Notes: generated by a model not told the origin, from the letters alone. Positions 1-5,750 are shown, numbered from the stretch's first letter. The stretch: 8,093 nucleotides of DNA from an uncultured Bacteroidota bacterium (GCA_903888395.1 CAISTO010000146.1:1-8093), one strand, 5' to 3'. Numbers and translations: made by a program.

Positions 1-116
1 GTATCAATTAAAATTTCATCAAATTGAATAGTTATTATTTGTAATGAATTATTATAACTATTCAATGCATTATTATAATTAATTAGCAAATCTTTGTATT
101 TATCTTCTAAATTCAT
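1..116 (-). CDS. 5' part of an unidentified gene, cut by the window edge
   Basis: An ATG at 116-114 on the minus strand opens a frame that runs off the left edge after 38 codons, beginning MNLEDKYKDLL. The fragment is rich in Asn, Leu, Ile and Tyr and looks helical, with no signal peptide and no recognisable motif. An in-frame TAA lies two codons upstream (TAA TTG ATG), so translation starts at this ATG or the adjacent TTG. It lies 85 bases downstream of the winged-helix gene on the same strand and could share its transcript. No Shine-Dalgarno sequence is seen. I do not recognise the protein; a chance frame in AT-rich DNA is possible. Confidence 0.35.
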   Translation of the reverse strand, partial: MNLEDKYKDLLINYNNALNSYNNSLQIITIQFDEILID

Positions 117-201
117 CAATTAGTTTTTTAGGGATTTATATATTTTAACTGTCTGACACAGTCAACGCAAAAGCCTATTATGCGTCTGAAGGTAGTTATA
201 T

Positions 202-747
202 TTAAACAACTACTGTATCATTCTTCCAAAGTAATAAATCTTTGTCGGTAATGATCAAGTGTTTTTTTTCTTTGAATTCATCAATTGAAAATAACACATA
301 CCTAATTTTCTTTTTGATGTGTTTTTCCGCTTTTTCAATCAATACATTTAAAAAATCGCGGTTTACATTTCCAACAAATACTAAATCAATTAGTTCACTG
401 TCAATGCCACGTCCTAAATCACCAATTAAATAAACTTCATTTAAATCACCAAGTTGATTAATTACCCTGGTAAATAGCTGGTCGAGACCAGTAAACTTCA
501 TTAGAATACTATTTATTTCCGGAAACAATGGGTGTTTGATATTGGCATTGAATATTTTTTTATTACCGCTGTTATTACTTTCTAATAATCCTGCAGCTTC
601 TAGCTTATTTAATTCAATTCGAATAGAATTGGTAGAATCGCCAAATTCACTTTCTAAACCACGCAAATAGTCCCTATTACTGCTATTCAAAAAGAATTTT
701 AGTAATAATTTTATACGTGTTTTGGATGTAATGAGGGCTTCGAGCAA
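202..747 (-). CDS. Winged-helix DNA-binding protein fused to a degenerate nucleotidyltransferase-like domain
   Basis: A 181-residue cytoplasmic protein. Residues 1-75 look like a winged helix: an N-terminal helix (SKTRIKLLLKFFLN), then a helix-turn-helix around residues 26-50 (YLRGLESEFGDSTNSIRIEL) and a wing with NKKIF. Residues 100-165 resemble the minimal nucleotidyltransferase fold, but the catalytic pattern is damaged. The usual Gly-Ser is Gly109-Asp110, and of the Asp-x-Asp pair only Asp121 (in LIDLVFVG) remains clear. From memory, similar proteins occur in Bacteroidota near nucleotide-sugar and surface-polysaccharide genes and are labelled ArsR-like or nucleotidyltransferase-domain proteins; I could not check this. 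The likely role is a DNA-binding regulator, possibly with ligand sensing. The start is TTG at 747: the codon two upstream is an in-frame TGA and the next Met is residue 83. A heptamer repeat lies 8 bases upstream of the start. Confidence 0.8.
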   Translation of the reverse strand: MLEALITSKTRIKLLLKFFLNSSNRDYLRGLESEFGDSTNSIRIELNKLEAAGLLESNNSGNKKIFNANIKHPLFPEINSILMKFTGLDQLFTRVINQLGDLNEVYLIGDLGRGIDSELIDLVFVGNVNRDFLNVLIEKAEKHIKKKIRYVLFSIDEFKEKKHLIITDKDLLLWKNDTVVV

Positions 748-755
748 GTTTCAGT

Positions 756-790
756 TATGAATTATGAATTATGAAGTATAAATTATGAAG
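756..790. repeat. Heptamer array, five 7-bp units
   Basis: Five units follow one another in exact 7-bp register: TATGAAT twice, TATGAAG, TATAAAT, TATGAAG. The same units recur in the arrays at 5404-5480 and 5537-5662. The array ends 8 bases upstream of the TTG start of the winged-helix gene, so it occupies that gene's leader. Confidence 0.8.
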
Positions 791-860
791 TCCATACACA
801 CTGTGAAAGTATTAAAGATACTGTGTATAAACTCAATTTGACTTAAATTTTATGGTTTTG

Positions 861-868
861 CAAAAATA
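861..868 (-). promoter_or_regulatory. Possible Bacteroidota -7 box for the winged-helix gene
   Basis: Read on the minus strand this is TATTTTTG, a full match to the TAnnTTTG -7 element of Bacteroidota. No TTG is found at the expected 19-21 base spacing upstream, so the match rests on the -7 box alone in AT-rich DNA. If used, the leader would be about 105 bases and would contain the heptamer array. Confidence 0.28.
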
Positions 869-954
869 AATATTAATAATCTTCGAATCCTTGATACATT
901 TATTTTTATTGGAATTTTTTAACGATACAAACTATATGTTAAGCAGTTAAAAAA

Positions 955-989
955 CTTAAAACTGTTTACTTAAAACTTAACACTGTTAC
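955..989. repeat. Degenerate heptamer array, five units
   Basis: Five units in 7-bp register: CTTAAAA, CTGTTTA, CTTAAAA, CTTAACA, CTGTTAC. On the minus strand the repeated unit reads TTTTAAG, which matches the unit at 5734-5747. This array is more degenerate than the others, so a chance contribution from AT-rich sequence is possible. Confidence 0.5.
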
Positions 990-1008
990 GCAGCTTCGCT
1001 TGGTGAGT

Positions 1009-1023
1009 CACAGTATGGCTGTG
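1009..1023. repeat. Short hairpin CACAG/CTGTG
   Basis: Arms CACAG (1009-1013) and CTGTG (1019-1023) with a 5-base loop. It is not followed by a T run on either strand, so it is not a clear terminator. Confidence 0.35.
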
Positions 1024-1090
1024 TCAAATAGTTAGGATATACTCTTTAATAAAACAATATTGAGTACATTTATTGCTCAATGATAATATG

Positions 1091-1108
1091 TTTGAATTAC
1101 AATTCAAA
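1091..1108. repeat. Perfect AT-rich inverted repeat
   Basis: TTTGAATT (1091-1098) and AATTCAAA (1101-1108) pair perfectly around a 2-base centre. This could be an operator-like site or chance in AT-rich sequence; no neighbouring gene points to a role. Confidence 0.4.
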
Positions 1109-1191
1109 ATGTTTTGTCATAAATAATTTTTTAATAAAACATTTATTCATTAATTCGTTGATATATAGTATTTAAATTTTAAAATGTTTTA

Positions 1192-1224
1192 AAGTATTAA
1201 AATGAAAAACATGTTTTAATACTT
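1192..1224. repeat. Perfect 11-bp inverted repeat, AT-rich hairpin
   Basis: AAGTATTAAAA (1192-1202) and TTTTAATACTT (1214-1224) pair perfectly around an 11-base loop. TATTTTT follows on the plus strand. It is longer than AT-rich chance usually gives, but it lies far from any gene end. Confidence 0.6.
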
Positions 1225-1259
1225 ATTTTTAATACCATTTCATTGCTTCTTTATTGTCC

Positions 1260-1284
1260 GTGGTTGGTGTCCTCACCAATCCAC
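1260..1284. repeat. TTGGTG/CACCAA hairpin module, copy 1
   Basis: GTGGTTGGTG (1260-1269) pairs with CACCAA (1274-1279) and CCAC (1281-1284), with one bulged T at 1280. A close copy lies at 5751-5773. The same TTGGTG/CACCAA core with a longer loop is seen at 1325-1358. Here it is followed by AATATAG and a TTCCTTCTTTC tract like that after the longer copy. Confidence 0.7.
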
Positions 1285-1320
1285 TCAATATAGTTTTTCC
1301 TTCTTTCTTCATACTTTTTC

Positions 1321-1474
1321 CGCCATTGTTGGTGTTTTAGCATAGCGGCACCAACAATATTTTTTTTCCTTCTTTCTTCATACTTTTTCCATTGCTGAAA
1401 AAGTATGCAATCCTGCAAGGCAGGATAGACCATCATAAGCTACCCGCCCGCTTGGCTTGACGCACGGCCCGCAT
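1321..1474 (+). repeat. Long composite repeat, copy A
   Basis: A 154-bp block that recurs with changes at 1669-1816 in the same orientation. Its order is: hairpin ATTGTTGGTG/CACCAACAAT (1325-1334 with 1349-1358); a T-rich TTCTTTCTTC tract; hairpin CATACTTTTTC/GAAAAAGTATG (1379-1389 with 1397-1407); hairpin ATCCTGC/GCAGGAT (1410-1426, loop AAG); then a G+C-rich tail containing CGCTTGGCT and GACGCACGGCCCGCAT. The TTCCTTCTTTCTTCATAC tract also occurs at about 1297-1315, so part of the block is tandemly duplicated. It shows no transposase and no coding potential; it resembles a small non-autonomous or REP-like element. Confidence 0.75.
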
Positions 1475-1490
1475 TTCCGATGTGTCGGAA
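1475..1490. repeat. TTCCGA/TCGGAA hairpin module, copy 1
   Basis: TTCCGA and TCGGAA pair perfectly around TGTG. The identical 16-mer occurs at 6295-6310. Here it lies between the G+C-rich tail of composite copy A and the CGCTCGCCA motif at 1501; composite copy B lacks it at the equivalent place. Confidence 0.75.
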
Positions 1491-1572
1491 GTCGGTCCCA
1501 CGCTCGCCAAAAATCAAACTTTTATCTTCAAAATCTTTAAATCCTGTAAATCTTGATTCAGACAATTTGTAG

Positions 1573-1592
1573 AGACGTTTAATTAAACGTCT
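1573..1592. repeat. AGACG/CGTCT hairpin, copy 1
   Basis: The 20-bp palindrome AGACGTTTAATTAAACGTCT is perfect and is followed on the plus strand by a T run. It has the shape of an intrinsic terminator, but no gene ends into it from the left. It is preceded by AATTTGTAG, as at 5838 and 6331. Confidence 0.75.
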
Positions 1593-1604
1593 TTTTGAAT
1601 TCAA

Positions 1605-1627
1605 AGTGTGGATTGCAAATCCACACT
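1605..1627. repeat. AGTGTGGATT/AATCCACACT hairpin, copy 1
   Basis: Perfect 10-bp arms around GCA. It follows the AGACG hairpin by about a dozen bases, the same order as at 5838-5892. CACTGGC and a G-rich run follow it. A half copy (AAATCCACACTGGCGGG) lies at 1645-1661. Confidence 0.75.
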
Positions 1628-1668
1628 GGCTGGGTTTGGTTTTTAAATCCACACTGGCGGGGAATTTT

Positions 1669-1816
1669 CGCCATTGTTTGTGTTTAAGCAAAGCGGCACC
1701 AACAATATTTTTTTTTTTTTCTTCTTTCTTTTTCCATTGCTGAAAAAGAAATCCTGCCTTGCAGGACTAGACCATCAAAAGCTACCCACCCGCTTGGCTA
1801 GACGCACGGCCCGCAT
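1669..1816 (+). repeat. Long composite repeat, copy B
   Basis: Second copy of the block at 1321-1474, same orientation and module order. The first hairpin (1673-1682 with 1697-1706) has one mismatch. The second is TTTCTTTTTC/GAAAAAGAAA (1725-1734 with 1742-1751), where both arms differ from copy A in a way that keeps pairing. The third is ATCCTGC then CTT then GCAGGA (1751-1766), so the loop is the reverse complement of that in copy A. The tail with GACGCACGGCCCGCAT follows. After the tail the copies diverge, then both reach CGCTCGCCA (1501 and 1831). Confidence 0.75.
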
Positions 1817-1865
1817 GATGGTCGACCCAACGCTCGCCACACAACAAGCATTTAATTAATAGTAG

Positions 1866-1886
1866 AGACGTCAATTTATTGCGTCT
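1866..1886. repeat. AGACG/CGTCT hairpin, degenerate copy
   Basis: AGACG and CGTCT flank a poorly paired centre, preceded by TAGTAG and followed by TTTG. It lies about 30 bases after CGCTCGCCA, as other copies follow that motif. It is the weakest member of the family. Confidence 0.5.
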
Positions 1887-1917
1887 TTGTGCTATGAAAA
1901 CAGTTTCATTTAAACAT

Positions 1918-1944
1918 AAAAAAGCCACCTGGTGGGGTGGCCTT
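1918..1944 (-). terminator. Intrinsic terminator of the wza-wzc operon
   Basis: On the minus strand GCCACC and GGTGGC form a 6-bp G+C-rich stem (1924-1929 with 1936-1941) with a 6-base loop, extended by a G-T pair and A-T pairs, and followed by six T (1923-1918). It begins only a few bases after the stop codon of the wzc-like gene (1952-1950), in the right orientation and place to end the operon. Confidence 0.88.
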
Positions 1945-1949
1945 TAGTA

Positions 1950-4457
1950 TTATAATCCAATGATTCGTTTCCAGAATGGTTTTTGGTGTTTTTCGGTTTC
2001 ATTGCCATAGGCGCCATAACTTGAATATGAACCATAGCTATAACCATATCCGTAACCATATCCATATCCGTAACCATAACCGTATCCATATCCGTAACCA
2101 TTGCCATATCCGTAACCATATACAGGGGCAAAGTTTACATCGTTAAATACCAATCCAATATTTTTGGTTTTATCGCTCATGTATATGTCATTGATTAAGT
2201 TCAAGTAGTTTTTCTTACTTACCTTTTGACGAACAATATACAATGTTAAGTCGGCATATTTCATGAGGTCTAACCCATCGGCTACTAAGCCAATTGGAGG
2301 CGTATCTAAAATGATAAAATCATATTTATCCTTCATCATTTCCAATAAATTTTTAAAGCCATCGCTCATTAATAACTCGGAAGGATTTGGAGGGGTTGGT
2401 CCGGCAGTAATAACATCTAAGTTATTGATACCCGATTTTTGAATAATTTGATCTACACTAACTTTTCCTATTAGGTAATTGGTTAAGCCAATGGCATTGT
2501 TTAAATTAAAATCTTGGAAAATTTTCGGTTTACGTAAATCCACCCCAATCAGCAATGTTTTAGCACCACTGATGGCAATAACCGAGGCAATATTCATGGA
2601 AACAAAAGTTTTTCCTTCACCAGAAACAGTAGAGGTAACAAGGATTACTTTTTTGTCTTTATCGTTGATTACATAATTTAAATTACTCCTTAAGTTACGG
2701 AACGATTCCGAAATACTGGCTTTAGGAGAATTTGCAATAACCAAAGCATTGTTACTGGTATTGTGAATGATATTTCCAATTAAAGGAATTTTGGTTACCA
2801 TTTGTAATTGTTGGTGATTGATGATACTGGTACTAAAAAACTCAATGATTAAAATAATGATCAAAGGAATAATCAATCCAATTACCAATGCTATGGAATA
2901 AATAGAAGCTGTTTGCGGATATATTTTACCTGTAATAATGGTTTTGTCAACTACCCTGTTATCGGCCACCACTGAAGCACCTGCAATACCAGCTTCTGCT
3001 CTTTTTTCTAGTAAATAAGTATATAGTTTATCACTGATATTGTATTTTCTATTGATATTTAAAAACTGACGTTCAGAGGCGGGAATAGTGCTTAAATCCT
3101 TTTCTACTTCACTTATTTGTACATTGATATCGTTAATAATTAACTGTGATTGATTTTTGATATTATTCAAATTTTCAATCAATGATAATTTGATATTTTT
3201 AATGTTCTGGTCAATTTCAAAAATAGCAGGATTAGCATCTTTCATGCTGTTTTCATAGGTAATTTTTTTAGCATATAACTCTGCTAATTTTACAATTAGT
3301 GAATTCAACAAAGGATCAGGAATTCCGAGTGAACTAGGGGCAATGATTTCCTTGAAATTTTTATTTTTATAAATATAGTCATACAAGTAGGAGTAATATT
3401 TAAATTTAGATTGTTCAATGACTTTTTGATCTTCTAATTTATATAGTTTAGCCATTACCACTTTACCTTCTTCACCTACACTTAATATTTTGTTATTGGT
3501 TTTAAATTCCAATAACCTATTTTCTACATTTTGTAGTGTGTCTTTTAATTCATTTAATTGTATATCAATGAAACGAATGGTATTCTTCGATATTTGTGCT
3601 TTGTCATCCAATCCGTGATTGATATAGGTATTGCACAAAGCATCTAAAAACACCAAATCTTTTTCAGGATATTCTGTTTCTCGCGCTATTTCTACAATAG
3701 ACGATTGTTTGTTAATGGTTTTAACTGTAAACTTATCGGTATACATTTTTACCAATGCAGTTTTGGTAGTTAATTTAAAATAGTATTTATTGTCTTTTTG
3801 GTTGATAAGATTTTTATCAAAAAGGGTAATTTTTATTTTTAAATTTTCCAATTCAATGACATTATTGGTGCTGAATTTTGCGGTTGGAATTTTCCCGCTC
3901 ACCATGCCTTCTACTGGTTTTTCATTATAAGGAATCAATACTTTACCCGCTTTTTCGTTGCTGCTAATTTCTACTTGGTTATTGCTGGTAAATGTTACAT
4001 AAATGGGTAAATCGTAGGTTTGAAAATGATTGGTATCAATTTCCACTAAAAAGGGAGGATTATCAAATATTTCAGATTTTTTAATGGTTCCTTCGCCATA
4101 GTAGGAAACCCTGAAATTTAAGGTATTTAAAGTTTCCTCTACCAATGACCTAGATTTTAATATGCCAATTTCGTTTTCAATGTTTTTACTTTGCATGAGC
4201 AAAGAAGAACCTTGTAAAAAACTCTCCGCACCGTCAAAAGCGCCCCTACTTTTGTCTTTAATTAAAAGGGTAGCTTTTAAAGCATACTTAGGAGTGGCGT
4301 ACCTATTTACCAAATAGGCAATAGACAACGCAATAATGATACTTAAAATAAAGAAGGGCAAAAAGGCCATGAATTTGCCTAATATTACTTTAAAATTTAA
4401 GGAATTATCCGAAAAATTGGTTTGTTGTGCGCTATTGTTTTCGTTGTTATTTTCCAT
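1950..4457 (-). CDS. wzc: Wzc-like polysaccharide co-polymerase with C-terminal BY-kinase domain
   Basis: An 835-residue inner-membrane protein that controls polymer length and export of a capsule or exopolysaccharide and autophosphorylates on tyrosine. Membrane segments lie at about 31-50 and 519-541. They enclose a periplasmic Wzz/GNVR region with helical, coiled-coil-like stretches (about 290-340 and 400-470). The cytosolic kinase carries ExxRxxR (E584, R587, R590), known in the family for oligomerisation; Walker A STVSGEGKT (609-617, K616); Walker A' with D640 in LLIGVDLRKP; and Walker B with D718 in FIILDTPP. Residues 780-817 hold 17 tyrosines, mostly Tyr-Gly repeats, where Wzc proteins carry their phosphorylated cluster. 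A basic tail (FWKRIIGL) ends the protein. The start ATG lies one base after the wza-like stop, suggesting coupled translation. A terminator follows directly. No partner phosphatase is in the window. Confidence 0.95.
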   Translation of the reverse strand: MENNNENNSAQQTNFSDNSLNFKVILGKFMAFLPFFILSIIIALSIAYLVNRYATPKYALKATLLIKDKSRGAFDGAESFLQGSSLLMQSKNIENEIGILKSRSLVEETLNTLNFRVSYYGEGTIKKSEIFDNPPFLVEIDTNHFQTYDLPIYVTFTSNNQVEISSNEKAGKVLIPYNEKPVEGMVSGKIPTAKFSTNNVIELENLKIKITLFDKNLINQKDNKYYFKLTTKTALVKMYTDKFTVKTINKQSSIVEIARETEYPEKDLVFLDALCNTYINHGLDDKAQISKNTIRFIDIQLNELKDTLQNVENRLLEFKTNNKILSVGEEGKVVMAKLYKLEDQKVIEQSKFKYYSYLYDYIYKNKNFKEIIAPSSLGIPDPLLNSLIVKLAELYAKKITYENSMKDANPAIFEIDQNIKNIKLSLIENLNNIKNQSQLIINDINVQISEVEKDLSTIPASERQFLNINRKYNISDKLYTYLLEKRAEAGIAGASVVADNRVVDKTIITGKIYPQTASIYSIALVIGLIIPLIIILIIEFFSTSIINHQQLQMVTKIPLIGNIIHNTSNNALVIANSPKASISESFRNLRSNLNYVINDKDKKVILVTSTVSGEGKTFVSMNIASVIAISGAKTLLIGVDLRKPKIFQDFNLNNAIGLTNYLIGKVSVDQIIQKSGINNLDVITAGPTPPNPSELLMSDGFKNLLEMMKDKYDFIILDTPPIGLVADGLDLMKYADLTLYIVRQKVSKKNYLNLINDIYMSDKTKNIGLVFNDVNFAPVYGYGYGNGYGYGYGYGYGYGYGYGYGYSYGSYSSYGAYGNETEKHQKPFWKRIIGL
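2044..2115 (-). repeat. Imperfect tandem DNA repeat encoding the Tyr-Gly tail
   Basis: Within the wzc-like gene, the 12-mer CCATATCCGTAA (plus-strand reading) occurs four times, at 2044, 2062, 2086 and 2104, separated by related 6-bp units. All units are multiples of 6 bp encoding Tyr-Gly, so gain or loss of a unit keeps the frame. Tyrosine codons TAT and TAC and several glycine codons are mixed, so the tract is not a perfect microsatellite. Confidence 0.85.
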
Positions 4458-4458
4458 T

Positions 4459-5271
4459 TTATCGGGTAATAATAATATATGTGTTCAATGCTAAAACTAA
4501 AGTGGTTAATAAAGGAGTAATGGTGTTTAAAGCACTTTGGAAACTACTGAAATTACCAATAGAACGAGATTTTAAAGGTTCTACATAAATTACATCGTTG
4601 GGTCTAAGAATATAATATGGAGAATTAATTAAATCAGCTTGGGTAAAATCTACTTTAAAAACTTTTACACCTTCAGGATTTTGACGAATAATGGTTACAT
4701 TTTTTCTATTGGCAACGGAGGTAAAATCACCTGCTAATGCCAATGCTTCCATGATGGTTACTTGGTTTACCATACCACTAAAACGTCCAGCTCTGGCCAC
4801 TTCACCTATTACAGTAAATGGCATTTCGGTTAATTGAACTACTAAGTGGTATACTTTAAAATATTTTTTTAACTCCACATCAATTAATTGTTTGGCTTCA
4901 GTTACAGATAATCCACTCACTTTTAAATTACCAATAATGGGTAAATTAATTTCACCAGTTTGATTGATAGAATAACCAATTAAATACAGCATACTTCCTA
5001 GTCCACCTTGCACTTGCATCATTTGTTGTGTTCCTACAGAATGCGAAAATGCTTTAGAAATGGTTTCATCGGTAGATGCTACACTTACATACAAAATATC
5101 GTTTACTTGTAATTTGTAAATGGTACGGTCAAGTTGGTAATTGCTTTTGCTGGTATCGGAAGCGGTGCTAGTTTTTGCATTTTGCAATAAAATGTATTTT
5201 TTGTTAGCCACACATGAAGTTAACAGCGCTATGCCAAAGGAGCTGAGTAAAATTAAGTTTTTTATTTTCAT
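4459..5271 (-). CDS. wza: Wza-like polysaccharide export outer-membrane lipoprotein
   Basis: A 270-residue lipoprotein expected to form the outer-membrane exit for the polysaccharide handled by the adjacent Wzc-like kinase. It opens with a lipoprotein signal, MKIKNLILLSSFGIALLTSC, with lipobox Leu17-Thr-Ser-Cys20. A polysaccharide-export domain follows (about 50-145, including YKLQVNDILYVSV and the GEINLPIIG strand pair). An SLBB-like domain starts near 153 (VIGEVARAGRF) and ends at RPNDVIYVEP. A C-terminal hydrophobic segment (TPLLTTLVLALNTYIIITR) fits membrane insertion. It is shorter than Escherichia coli Wza, as is usual in Bacteroidota. The frame extends to a TTG at 5292 (with a GTG at 5286), but the ATG at 5271 gives a standard signal peptide, so I chose it. 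It is first of two genes, with the kinase start one base after its TAA. Confidence 0.92.
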   Translation of the reverse strand: MKIKNLILLSSFGIALLTSCVANKKYILLQNAKTSTASDTSKSNYQLDRTIYKLQVNDILYVSVASTDETISKAFSHSVGTQQMMQVQGGLGSMLYLIGYSINQTGEINLPIIGNLKVSGLSVTEAKQLIDVELKKYFKVYHLVVQLTEMPFTVIGEVARAGRFSGMVNQVTIMEALALAGDFTSVANRKNVTIIRQNPEGVKVFKVDFTQADLINSPYYILRPNDVIYVEPLKSRSIGNFSSFQSALNTITPLLTTLVLALNTYIIITR

Positions 5272-5333
5272 TTTTTTATTGTTCACTTCCAATCAATAGC
5301 AGTATTTTATTATTTTTTGCTTTTGAAAGAGGG

Positions 5334-5341
5334 CAAATTTA
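5334..5341 (-). promoter_or_regulatory. Likely -7 box of the wza-wzc operon
   Basis: On the minus strand this reads TAAATTTG, a full match to the Bacteroidota -7 element TAnnTTTG. It sits about 62 bases upstream of the ATG at 5271, a sensible leader length. The -33 region is only T-rich (TTTCTTTT), without a clear TTG at the usual spacing. Confidence 0.42.
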
Positions 5342-5403
5342 ACAATTTCATTGGTAATTAAAAGAAAGTAATATTAATTTAATTGTAATTTTGTATTTAG
5401 AAT

Positions 5404-5480
5404 TATGAAGTGGGAGATGGGCACTGAGAGATGGGAGATGTGAGTTGGGAGGTGGGAGTTGGGCACTGAGAGTTGAGAGA
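5404..5480. repeat. Heptamer array, eleven units in exact 7-bp register
   Basis: Eleven consecutive 7-bp units. Unit types are TATGAAG, TGGGAGA, TGGGCAC, TGAGAGA, TGTGAGT, TGGGAGG, TGGGAGT and TGAGAGT. All start with T and most have G at position 4, A at 5 and a purine at 6. Larger blocks recur: TGGGAGATGGGCACTGAGAG at 5411-5430 appears again at 5593-5612, and with one change at 5453-5472. Confidence 0.9.
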
Positions 5481-5536
5481 TGTTTAATTTATATGTCATG
5501 GTGAGCTTGCCGAATCCATACACGTATTTGTTAATG

Positions 5537-5662
5537 TATGAATTCTGAATGAAGAATTGGGAGATGGGAATTAAGAAGTATGAAGTATGAATTGGGAGAT
5601 GGGCACTGAGAGTTGAGAGATGGGAGATGAGAATTGAGAATTGAGAGATGAAATATGAATGA
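5537..5662. repeat. Heptamer array, eighteen units in exact 7-bp register
   Basis: Eighteen consecutive units over 126 bp, mixing the AT-rich types (TATGAAT, TATGAAG, TAAGAAG, TCTGAAT) with the G-rich types (TGGGAGA, TGGGCAC, TGAGAGT, TGAGAAT) without losing register. CACTGAGAGTTGAGAGATG is identical at 5464-5482 and 5604-5622. It is separated from the previous array by about 56 bases that do not fit the pattern. Confidence 0.9.
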
Positions 5663-5681
5663 TGAAAAAAAAAGTAAATTG

Positions 5682-5709
5682 CCAGAAGCCAGAAGCCAGT
5701 AACCAGAAG
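5682..5709. repeat. Heptamer array of CCAGAAG type, four units
   Basis: CCAGAAG, CCAGAAG, CCAGTAA, CCAGAAG in exact 7-bp register. The unit matches the YNNGAR skeleton of the neighbouring arrays but has a different sequence. Confidence 0.8.
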
Positions 5710-5733
5710 CAAAAAGTATCAATGATGAATGAA

Positions 5734-5747
5734 GTTTTAAGTTTTAA
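5734..5747. repeat. Two GTTTTAA units
   Basis: GTTTTAA occurs twice head to tail, and in another phase reads TTTTAAG. The minus-strand reading of 955-989 contains the same unit. On its own this two-unit repeat could be chance. Confidence 0.4.
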
Positions 5748-5750
5748 ACA

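Larger units (their letters stand above)
748..1949. other. Repeat-filled intergenic region, no supported gene
   Basis: About 1.2 kb between the 3' end of the wzc-like gene and the start of the winged-helix gene, both on the minus strand. It holds, in order: a heptamer array, a possible -7 box, a second heptamer array, an AT-rich part with short hairpins (about 1020-1240), and then a mosaic of hairpin repeats (about 1259-1886). The only terminator-like structure oriented for a flanking gene is at 1918-1944. Open frames here are short, overlap on both strands and follow the repeats, so I call none of them genes. Confidence 0.75.

Noticed and set aside
148..162. ACTGT/ACAGT hairpin as terminator of the winged-helix gene
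   Set aside because: The stem is only 5 bp and is followed on the minus strand by mixed A and T rather than a T run.
242..433. 63-codon plus-strand frame
   Set aside because: It is antisense to the winged-helix gene, which has clear domain sequence; the same applies to 2479-2676 inside the wzc-like gene.
1321..1816. Integron attC sites or a complete insertion sequence
   Set aside because: No attC core pair with an R'-to-R'' arrangement, no cassette genes, no transposase frame and no clear terminal inverted repeats or target duplications.
1251..1859. Short frames of 61-83 codons on both strands
   Set aside because: They lie in the composite repeats, change frame between copies, and encode low-complexity sequence (for example KKYEERRK from the T-rich tract).
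1910..2131. 73-codon minus-strand frame rich in Met, Val, Thr and Asp
   Set aside because: It is the alternative reading of the Tyr-Gly repeat inside the wzc-like gene and has no support of its own.
5272..5292. Extended TTG start of the wza-like protein
   Set aside because: The extra seven residues (MEVNNKK) would precede an otherwise normal lipoprotein signal peptide; the ATG at 5271 needs no unusual start codon.
5404..5709. CRISPR array
   Set aside because: Units are 7 bp and directly adjacent with no spacers of constant length, and no cas gene is present.
5374..5722. Two overlapping minus-strand frames of 112 and 63 codons over the heptamers
   Set aside because: A 7-bp repeat read in any frame gives a 7-residue pattern, here recurring SHLS/SQFS-like strings. 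The frames overlap each other and follow the arrays exactly, so they are by-products of the repeat.
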